A stretch of DNA of 64,000 nt from Onchocerca lupi (Eukaryota; Nematoda; Chromadorea; Rhabditida; Onchocercidae). A program made the position numbers and the translations under genes. Shown here in pieces: positions 1 to 10,900 of the stretch. Position 1 is the first letter of the stretch; every line of letters begins with the position of its first letter. The DNA is taken from positions 28,345 through 92,344 of the forward strand of contig JAOVVO010000302.1 in the NCBI GenBank assembly GCA_028564675.1. Reading direction: 5' to 3'. Below the pieces are notes generated by a model. The model did not search any database. It saw only the letters and a program-made list of their open reading frames with translations, and was not told where the DNA came from.

Positions 1-874
1 AATTTTAAACAATTTTGAAAGTTTTTGAAGAGATACCATTTCTTTGTTTCCTACTTGGCAATCTGCTTTAAGGGTGGCACACATTCGCAAAATGAAGAAG
101 GGTTCAAACTAAAGAAATTTATGCGAACGACAGTTCAGAAACACTGTTTCCCGGAAATACTAGAAATCGAAAATCGCACTACGAGAAGCGGATGAATTCA
201 TTGCTTTACTGCAAGCTGATAATATAACTTTCAAGTTCATGAAAAAAGTTGACTTATGAAGTCATGATCACTGGCATCAGTCTCCAAAGCGTAATTCCTC
301 GAAGAGATGGAGTTGCATAAAAAAAAAAATGACTAATTCATAAGCGGTGAGTCCTTTCCGATAAGTTCGCTTGTGGGAGCATGAATCGGTGCATGTTCTG
401 AGTGGGTGAGAAAACTACGTATAACTAAGTTAATCCGATGAAAACAAACATCAGTCAATATGTTATTGGCGGCAATTTGTGGGTATTTTTTTAAAAGAGT
501 TTTCATTTGCAGGAGCATTTTTCATTCTTGTACAGTCCCATGCATAACGAAATAGTTATTTTCTGACTTACTAAAGATGCGGTTCAAACTACTTCAAAAG
601 GCAGAATTTGCTGTAACATCTAAATAAATGGCACAGCATATTCCTATTGCAGAGAAGTTACGCTTCAGAAATGTATATTATGATGCTGCCAAAATAATAT
701 TGATTAGCACTTATATTCCATCTGCTCTCTAGAATTTTCAACCGTACATTCAAAACTATAACAAAAGATAACAAATTTGAATCGTTCCTAATCAACATCA
801 GAAGAAACAATTTAAGTCAACAAAGTCTTCCAAATTTCACAGTCCTGGAGTATTTGGAATTTTCAGAATCTTTT
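1..874. other. intergenic / 3' flank, no gene seen
   Basis: This AT-rich stretch lies downstream of the transporter gene on the minus strand. Its few open frames are short and have no recognisable domain or matching splice sites. The part next to 875 is probably the 3' untranslated region of the transporter. Confidence 0.5.
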
Positions 875-3800
875 CTATACGGGATCATTTTTCTTTTTTG
901 AAGCATTTGACAGCGTCAACAATTCTTCATTTGCTAGACGAAAATTATCTTCAATTTCTTCAATTGTTTCTGGTAATGGTTTACCCATTGTTTCAGGTAT
1001 ACAAAATATTACAACTAAACCGGCCACCAGTGAAAGACTACCAAACGGAATGATCATTGCCCATGCTCCAAACCGTTCCACCTGTAAAAAGAAAGAAATT
1101 CATGAAATATTCAAAACGGACTTCACTTTAAGACTTCTATTTCAGTTATTGCACTTCCGAACACACTATTCTTATAAGCGAAAAAAAAAAAAAATTTTTT
1201 TTCTGATGTCCAGCTGCAGTATTCTTCAAATAGCAATACATGGGAAGCAAAACACTGCTGCAATCCCAATAATTTATCCAATAAACTTGATTCTGATGGA
1301 ACTCCTATACCATAATGAATATATCGAATACTGAATGAGCAGTGAATTTCTAAAAGAACATACAATCCACATGACAATATAGCAAGACAGGTTGGCGCCG
1401 ACACGAGCAACCATCGAACAGCATCCCATTGCCAAATTACGAATCACTGTAGGATATAATTCGGGAGTAACAGTATAAATCACTGCATAGCAGCCAGTGA
1501 TAGAAGCTTTTGCGATTAAAAATTGTAGGACGCTAATAATCCAGTGCACTGAAATGTTTTAAATAGGAACAGACCATACAAAACTTAACTGAGAAGATGA
1601 ATTAAAAATGCTGTACGGTAACACCATGAACATCTTACGAATAGCTGTTACGAAGCCATATTTGATAAGCGCCATAAATACAGCAGTGAACAACTGAATA
1701 TTTCTAATGATCCTTATCATATGTAAAAAGGTCGCATTTTATATTCGCAATGCTTCTTGTAAAAGATCTGTTGTTCGAAAATCTAATAAGTATGGATAGA
1801 AAACTGAAGAAATTGGATGTTTCTAGAAATTGTACCTTCTGCAGGGAGAAGGAGGTTAGAAAGCATGCATAACGCAGCAAGAAAGTATCCTCCAGCAAAG
1901 AGTGGCTTCCGGCCGATTTTGTCGATAAATGCAAAGATTAACAAAAGGGCTGGTATTTCGGCTATACCACCGATGATAAATGTTCCATAGAAATCACCAC
2001 CAAGAAAATCAGTTTTCATAGAAACACCATAGTAAATCATCGACACAACCTATGAAATATTTCAAACGGTAAAGAGAAAGTTGTTCACATACTGTTCTAA
2101 GCAGTTTTTCAAACTAAGCAACTCTTCAAAAATTGAATAACAGTCTATAAATATGTGGAAATCCCTGAAATTAAATCTCACTGGCCATAAGAAAAGGCAT
2201 GAGAATGTACGCATTCGTATGCGTGGTGTTCGAATAAGATCAAGATAGTTATATTTTCTTTGTGGAGAACGATTTGGTGCAGTCTTTTCCGGAAAATCAA
2301 TTTGATCCCACCACTTTTCTGGCAAGCGTGCACCATTAATTTTTGCCGCACGTTGCAAGATTTTATCGGCTTCTTCATATTTATGCTGTGCCACGAGCCA
2401 TCGTGCACTTTCAGGAACAATCCTAAATTTATAAAAATTTGATGTAATAGTTACGGCTCTTATAACTGCACTTCTCCACTTTTTCCAAATTCACTTTCTT
2501 TATTATTCCGTAATTTTTTTACACAGAAATTCATATTTAAAGATATGCATTCTGTACTCACCACCAGTAGCACATAAATATAAGTGCAGGTAACGAAATG
2601 GCAAGTTGCAGATACCGATAATCGCGAATAAAATATGCAAGACATCCCAGAATAATTTGACCAAACGAGAAAAATATCCCTGATATTACTGAAGCAACTT
2701 TTCTTTTGGAAGGACCGACCAATTCCATACCTATAACAAGCAACACTACCGGAATATTTCCAAAAAAGAGAATAGTGAAGAATATTAACTAATACTTATC
2801 AAGTGAAGAATATACCAATTACAACAGCAATAACGAAGATGCCAGGATGTGCAAATCCAACAGCGGCCCGTAATAAAGCAAATGCTGTCCAGTATGGTAC
2901 CACTGCCATCAAAACACCAGATATTATTAGCATAATTATCGCGATGAAGAATACTTTTTTACGACCAATCCTGCAATGACATGTAGTTTCTTCCTAGTTT
3001 TCAACTTTCGATAACAGTAAGATTTGACAGAAAATGACAAAAGTTGAGAAATCTCACATATTAAAAATACCTGTCACCTAGGAAACCAAACAGAAGTGAA
3101 CCACCCATTTGTCCAATATAGTAAGTAGATTGAATGAATGCTTTCAATACTGACCATTCGCACACAATTTGCCACTAAAATATTGTTTTTAACTAAAATA
3201 CTTTAATATCCTATTAATATATTTAGTTGCTGTCATTTTCATCCAAAGCATTAAAACAATGAAGATATTAAAATCATTTACCGCATTGCAGTATGGCGAT
3301 GACAGCACTAATAGTGCTGGAGTTCGCCAAAACCTATACCCAAAAGATTCAAGTCAAGAAGACCCTGCCGTATGTTGACTTATAAAATAAGCAGTCCGAA
3401 CCATCATCAAATTTACAAATAAAGTAAACGGAATAACCTGATACTTATGATGGTGAATTTCCCTTAGAAGAATCCTACAAGATGTTCTAGGCACCAATAT
3501 CATAAGAAGACTACACTGAATGATGGCAATGGGCATTCCTTGAGGTATAATTGAGAATAATATTACTTTTTTATTTTAAACAAGAGTTTTTGCGAGTGAT
3601 TCGTAGAAACTAGATTCTACGCTTCAAGAACAAAAATTCAGTATACTTCGATTTTGGAATCCCGAATCAAATTTCTGATCCTTTTCGAGTTTATTCATGT
3701 GTTGTAAGCAAAATAATTCTCTAAAGAAAAAAATCCTACTCGATTAATGGCCGAGTATTTGATTTCCGATAAATCATAAACATATCCAAACCGACAAGTC

Positions 3801-5261
3801 GAATCATTACGTAATTGACATTCTTGATATCTGCACCGTCCTTTTTTCTCCGTACAGTTTTCTGCGGTTATAAGCAGATCACTTTGCGTCCAATAGCTTG
3901 CATCCAATCCTTCATTTGGCAAACGACATCTTAAAAAATATTGAAAATCTTGAAGAATTATTAGGCCGATGGAATCTTCCGTTCCACTGAATAGAAAAAG
4001 GGTTTTAGTCTGAAACTGCTAGCGTCACATATTCCATTAGATTATATCTTTACAAATTAGAAATCAGAACAAGTTTATACTCCCATTACATGTTGCGTGA
4101 ACTTACATTTGGCTTTCTGTTTTCTTTATGGTTCGATGAAGCAGAAAACAAGATATTATTAGTGATAGAATATTATTTTACGCATTCACGCATATTCAAA
4201 TGTTATACCTTCAAAAAGATTTAATTCGTTCGTACAGATTTTTTCCGTAAAGAACAAAACCCAGGGAAAATGTTCTGATACAGCAATTCTTTGAAGTTTT
4301 TTTTCTCGGTGTCTACTCTGGGATTTAGTTATGGTTTATTTCGTTTATGTTTTGTTTTGTTTTGGTTTGCTATCTTATTTTTAGGATAATTGTTGCTGTT
4401 TTAGTTTATTTCCGGTGTTCTATTTTCTGATTCATTAATATCAGATATTAATAAAGTTGCATATTTTCGACTTAATAGATGTAATTCACTCTGTCAAAAC
4501 CTTATTAAAGATCGCTCAGACTTTCAATATTATGACATCATTGTTATTCAGATGTAATTGCACTAGGGATCCGTAAATATTGCATAAAGCAATGCCAATG
4601 AGGAAAATCTTTCGCGGGCAAGAGTCATAAACTGCTCAAAATTTCTGAACATGATTGCAGGTATCCCGATTTTTCTTTACTATTCTCAAAATATATTCAT
4701 GTCGAAAGCTTCATCAAAATCAGATCATTCTGTTCCCGACCCAGCAGATTTGATCTCAACCGTTAGCCATATGAATCATTCTTTCTCTAGTTTCGAAATT
4801 CCCATATCCTCATATAGAAATTGTTTTTTCTGCTTTAGCGGGCCACTTTGTTTAAAATCTAGTTTTTACAACGTGATTAAAAACTCGTCCATAGACGATG
4901 GGGTTAATGAAGCTCCTCGACAATTGCCGAGCAAATTAATTGGAAAAGTGAAAAATATTACGTGACTACTCGGTTGTTCAAGTACGCAAAGTGAATTCAT
5001 TGTATTGATTTTATCTTTTCAGATACAATTGTGCATTTTATAGAAGTGTATTTTAGAAAAAAAATTTCTATAGTACAAATATTTTTTTAGTCAAACTTTT
5101 CAAGAAATTACAAACCTATGCGGTACAGAGGCAGCGCTGAATGTCCACGACAATGCATGCATGGAAACAAATATAATTGGCAAGCATACCAATATGAACT
5201 GAATCTTTTGATAACGACCAAATTCACCCAGATTAGTAAACAACAATTCGTCGAATTTCAT
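875..5261 (-). CDS. SLC22-type organic cation transporter (MFS)
   Basis: A 12-helix plasma-membrane transporter of the SLC22/OCT branch of the major facilitator superfamily, which moves organic cations or zwitterions; the substrate cannot be read from sequence. Exons: 5116-5261, 3740-3929, 3071-3174, 2816-2970, 2562-2745, 2182-2422, 1836-2049, 1364-1548, 875-1081. Phases join throughout, giving 541 residues, normal for the family. The start is the Met of MKFDELLFTNLGEFGRYQ, the usual SLC22 opening. Visible landmarks are the Cys-rich first extracellular loop (ENCTEKKGRCRYQEC), the MFS loop motif GFLGDRIGRKKV between helices 2 and 3, VPESARWLVA before the large cytoplasmic loop, and PELYPTVIRN with PETMGKPLPETIEEIE near the end. 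It closely resembles nematode OCT-like proteins. No break was seen. Confidence 0.9.
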
Positions 5262-7904
5262 TTCGAAGTGAACCTCAAATTTAGATCGGTAAAAAAGTGT
5301 TTCTGCATTGTGGTGGCATTTCAAATGCAATAATATATGCGCTGTGACGTCACACGCAGCAATTTTATGCATAATTCAAGTATAACTTATCTAGAGATGA
5401 AGTGGACGTAACATTTCAGAGGCATCAGTTCTCTGAAAATAGCACCAGAATAAGATAGGAGTTAGAAAAAAAAGAGATGCCTAGCATAGTTATTATCATC
5501 ATGGATAACATTTCTTGAAAAACGGGAAGAGGCAGCCCAGTCCATTAGTCATAGACGAGAATAGAAGGAGAGTCCGAACATATGTTTGACCCGACTATCT
5601 TCCGGAATATGATCTTTGGGACAATTTTTGTATCGTTGCAAAGTCGGAACAAATGATGAGAGCGCTCATTCATAGGGACGTTGAGACTTTTCACATGCTT
5701 CTTCGCTTCGCGTCTCGAAGCCTTCCGTATTGATCAATGATACTTTTTTTTGTTGAACAGAACAAAAATTATCGTACATAGAACACACTGCATGCAACAA
5801 AGATTTGATGCAGAATTAGCATAAAATAGGAAGGAAGCAAGATATCAGAAATTAACGATGAGTTATAGAAGATTTACAGGGCTATCGATCCGGTCGGTCA
5901 TGGTCCTTCGATTATTCGTTACTATGCCATCTATGATATCTCTCTTATATTATCAGTCCTTTTCCTAAACCTCTATCGCATCACTGTTATTGATTAATTG
6001 CTACACTTATAATTGCCATCCACGAACTTTGGGTAACAGCTATCATCTCCCAAGATGTCATTATATCTTGCGAGAGCGCCATATTTCAAATAAATTTTTA
6101 TCTGTAGCTATTCTTCCTCGCAATTATCTTTCAAAAATTTCGCATATCGATTATTTCTACAAAATCTTGCATGTGACTTTAAATTTTCAAACCATTATCT
6201 TTTTATTGGACAAAAAATTGATCTCAAACATTAAAATCACTCAATCACCCCCACCCTGCTGTAGACTTATGGACTGATGATATATTGGTATAGCTGACTG
6301 CTAGATGCAGGTAATTCTGATCGATCGTTGAATAATTGATTCAAAAAAGCATATAAATTCATGATCCTTACTTCACGTTTTCATTATTATCCATCTCGAA
6401 GTATAAGATTACGCTAAATTTCATTTTCTGAAGCCATATTATAAAAAAAATTATCGGAAAAGAGGAGCGTGGCTACGAATGGAACAAAGAAAAAACGTAA
6501 TAATAAGCTGAAACAGTGCGAAAGGTATATTCATGATAATGTGATATGATAACTTTCGAATCTCAGGAATGAAGTATTAATGCATGAATGCAACTATTTA
6601 ATTCAATTTCCTCTGATTTTTATACTTAATGTTCTAATAAATGCTGTTGGTCCGAAATAGATTATAAATGTACCTTCTATTAAATATAAATAGTTTTCGA
6701 TTTTTTTCTGTTGAAGAACGATGAATCCAACTTCGAAGTGGACACTTTGCTTCCTCTCCTCTTCCTCCAAAAAAAGAGAAACTTATGAATATAAAGGCAA
6801 ATTTTCCAAATCATCCTTGACCGTACTTTCGATAAAGTTGCCTTCCCATCAATTCATGCCAACAAAAAGAATTTAATCCATTTTGTGGCTACTTTTAGTC
6901 GAGAAAGCAGAGTAGCCAAAAAAAAAGAAAAAAAAAACATTACAGTACCTGATTCGTTTGTGAGATCAAAAATTGAATTTTGGAAGTTATTCGTCAGATA
7001 TCAGAGAATTTGGAGATAGCAATGAATCGAATAACTCATAATAAACGAGTAAACAATACAATAACACAGTAACACAAATGGATGGATATGAACAGCAAAA
7101 TATTTCTAATAGCGCCAGCATTAGCGATTCTTATCAGTACAGATAAATATCAATTGATGCTGAACTGTAGAAAAATTACTGAAAATTCATTAGCTTTGAG
7201 AAACTCATTTTGCATTTAAGTCAATGAAATTTAAAAAGCTAAAATATGCGTTAGTGATTTTGAAAAAACAAACAGAAACGAAGCTTCATACATCATCAGC
7301 TTAAAGTTAAACGAATTTAAGTTGATGATCTGATGATTGACATTAAGTATTGAATTCACCTGCCTTTTGTAATACTACTGAGGTAATCATGTAGAATGGA
7401 GCAGTATGTATTGAACAGATTCTCTTTAAAATAAATCTGCTTAACAAATTTCCGAACTATGCTGCATTAGATCATAAACCATGACTTTAATCTTGACAAC
7501 CTGTTTTCTTTTCTTTTTTTTAATTACAATTCTTAGCTATTTTTTTCGATTATCACTTAATAATAGTGATTCGTGACATAATATTCCTGCACAACTCGAA
7601 TCTGCAATTCCCAACGAGAAGATTTGATTTATTTATCAGTTATGATGTATAGCATAGTGAAATTATGTGAAATGATATGTGTCAGATTCATAATTCTACT
7701 TTTTTGCGTTATAAAATTTATCCAGTCATTCATAAGAAGAACTAGCCTGTCTGTTTCCAATCTACTATTATTATATTAACTTACGAACAAAATATTGAAG
7801 ATATGTGCCATAAATAAAATTTATTTGATAAGGACAAGTCTTTGATTCAAATATTTTTGAGCAATTTCATCATACAATTTCTTTTATAAGTACGAAAAAT
7901 AAGT
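5262..7904. other. intergenic, no gene seen
   Basis: About 2.6 kb between the transporter start and the 3' end of daf-10. No open frame shows a domain or coherent exon pattern. The CRE at 5345 is the only site singled out. The part near 7,700-7,900 is probably daf-10 3' untranslated sequence. Confidence 0.5.
5345..5352. promoter_or_regulatory. palindromic CRE (TGACGTCA)
   Basis: A perfect TGACGTCA sits inside the 12-bp palindrome tgtgacgtcaca (5343-5354), about 85 bp upstream of the transporter start codon on the minus strand. This is the consensus full site for CREB/ATF-type bZIP factors. Position fits a promoter element, but binding is inferred. Confidence 0.4.
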
Positions 7905-10900
7905 TTATTCTATATCGTTGTCGCCAATAAAATTATGATTTGTTTTCTTTTGTGGAGCAACATGGCAGAAAGGGCACCCACCAGTCTTGAGGCATGCTAT
8001 TTCAAAGTCGTCCGCATGAAACATCTGAAAAAAAAAAGAACTTAAGTTATTATAAATTTCAATACTAAAAATATGTTTGCCTAAATCTTTAAGATATGAG
8101 AAAGTCTCCTAATTTTTTGGGAAGACACTGATATCGGGACAAGCTCTAGTAATTTTCGATGAATATTTTACGCGGAAGAATCAATTTTCTGTGTTTGCTA
8201 TATGCGGGCTGATTTTAGATCGCCAATAGGTGATGACGCTTTGAGATTATTTCTGATTGACAAAAATGTACATAATCTAAGACAAAAAAAGTGAGGAAAG
8301 GCCGGGACAACCAATATGACGACACTACTAAATCAAGAAAAAAATCAGAAAAACGAAAAGACTCGCTTCCAAAAATAATTCATATTTTTATGGAATTTTG
8401 GGCAGCTCAAATTTCGAGATTAAAAATAAATAATAAATTTATAAAAAGTCAGAAAAAACGCCCCGCCATATTGAATAAGGCTAACTGTTATGAAAAGTTA
8501 GTTAATATAGTTTAATATATATATATGAAAAAGAACAAACACGATAACAAGAACTGCACTGAATTATTGAGATTTCAGGTATTATATTGTAATAGAAACG
8601 GGTAACGAATGGTGGCGGCCATTCAGCAATTATAACTTGTTGCTTTTCCAACTTGAGCAATATCTCACGATTTGCCATAACTTTACCAGTTTTCAGGCTC
8701 ATCTGAATATATTTTTATTTCAGCGATAGGGAATTTACTAAAAGATTTCACACTGAAATAAAAATAATATTAGCACTGCCCGAACATTTTGTGCAGCTGG
8801 TGGCACAAAAAACTATACAAGAAAAAGTCAAACCTTACAAGTGAGATTTACAATACAGTCATTCCGTCAAAAACTTATTTCAATCATTTATTGGTAAGAC
8901 TAATGAAAAATTTCGAACCGACCTGCTCTTGTAAAGGATTTTCAATCTGGCCAAGAGGGGGTTCAGCGTTGATCAGCTGTCGAGCTTCTTCTAAATTTAT
9001 GTCATCGCTGACAATAAATTCTACAAGAGGTAGAACTTCTGCAAAAATTGTTTTTAATGAATATCTCGATATAAATTAATGAAAACATAGTTAACATTTT
9101 GCATAATGCTGCAAAAAATAGGCAGTTAGTGTATCTTAGAACTTTGTTAGATTTCCAGAATTCCTTTTCTTTTTCTTTTTTTCTATGTCAAAGATGTGAA
9201 GAAAACTTCCATGTTTCAAATGTGAATCAGCATAAAGTATGAAGTGAAATCTCAAAGAACTCAAACTTTATTGTCTACTAGCTGGACCGGGTCACGCTCC
9301 ACGCGACCAATCCAGCTATCTATAAGGGACGGCCATGCTTTGCGTGTTCAGCTCCAGACAGTCTATATAAATAAAAATGTTAATATTCGCTTGTTCAAAA
9401 TCTTAAATATTCGAAAGTTTTTAAACGCGAGCCTCATTTATATTAATTCAAGATCTTAGATATCGGGAAGTCCTTACCTGTTGCTTTGAAATTTTGATGC
9501 AACTTTACATTGGAATACACGCATATTTTTATGTACATGCGTTGCTGTAGCTCAGTGTGGTTATGTGAAAAAAAAGAAGAGAAAGCGCATGTTTCTAGTG
9601 TTTGAGAAAAAAAACTGATGGCTTCTAAGTTGATTAGTAGTTTAGTTGGATTGGAGACTGATTCTTGCTATTGTGATTAGGCTAGATCAGCAATAAGTGT
9701 GAAGAAGTTTTTTGTGTTTGTGTGGTAGAGATGAATCCTGTTGAGAAAGGTTTTATTGATTGCTGAAGCGTGATTCTTTCTAACAAACAATTATCAGAGA
9801 ATATCCAGGCAAACTGATAACTGGGTTATTTTTTCTTTTGTAGCTAATAGGAAAGAATAGTGTTCAAGTGAATAGTCGGATTGCTGAATTTATGTCAACC
9901 ATCGGCAGTAGCGCAGGGAACCGACTTTATGATAAATTTGTCCTTTTATTTTGAAAGCTGGCATGAATTGTGTTGCTACGATTTCGGCGCCAAACGGCAT
10001 AATTTGGAAGCATAAGTTGTATTACCTGATTTTAGTCAGGAAACGCTTTGATTCGGCGGTATATCCGGCAAGCAAAATTTTTAATGGCTCTGGCGATTCT
10101 TCAAGTTGAGGCAGTTTAATTTTTCCGGCAGCGCAACACATTCCTTTCATTTCTTCACTAAATTTCAAATCCATGCAATAAGGACATACTTCAGTCATAA
10201 TGCCGATAAGAGCATAGCGGCTCAAACCATAATCATTAGCTGAGTTATACCCGGAATGCAAGCGATTGTAATCGCATGGTTGCCAAACACGGAGTCGTCT
10301 TTAACATTGATCTCCTATTTCTCGTTGACTTTCAGCCTGTCGCATTCATTAAGTTCAAAGCAAATCTGAAACTGCAAAACACGATCGACATGCTCGCAAC
10401 CGTGAATCCTCAAGTCTGGCTACATGTCATTCTGCTCGCATTTGAGCCATTTTTTGTCTTGCTATGCTCATTCGCTGATGCCCATTCTTCCTCAGTTTGA
10501 TTTGCGACTAATCTCGCAATACTTCCGTTCTACGCGAATACGATGACCTAAGTTTGATCTTCTACGAGGCATTATTTGGATAAACTAAAGCATACTGATC
10601 GCACAATATTTAAGATTTTCCAAGCAAATTAATCACTGGATTATTCTTTCCTTTGTCATTTGTAGGGACGAATATAATTCCTTGACTGTCGATTTGCTGC
10701 TATTGCTGCGTCGATCTGTGTCGTTGCAAAACAGTCGCTGTGTCGGTGTAAAAATTACGAACTGAACTGCTTGTTGAACCGGAATTGTTATCGAACTTGA
10801 GTTCTTAATGTTGGAAAAATTATTTTACAATCTTTGTGAGTTTACAATATTTTCTGTTGTTCCGTTGTCTATGTAGATATAGAGATTGTCTGGTTTGCCA

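Noticed and set aside
1620..1697. Possible extra transporter exon (frame LFTAVFMALIKYGFVTAI on the minus strand)
   Set aside because: Exon 1836-2049 joins exon 1364-1548 directly in phase and matches SLC22 spacing. Inserting this piece in the required phase gives a stop.
3354..3536. Minus-strand open frame in the transporter gene
   Set aside because: It lies in the intron between exons 3740-3929 and 3071-3174, which join directly in phase to give the family motif INRWQIVCEW.
9361..9378. TCTATATAAATAAAAATG on the plus strand, resembling a Helitron 5' end
   Set aside because: It is preceded by G rather than A, faces the opposite way to the coding fragments, and could be ordinary AT-rich sequence.
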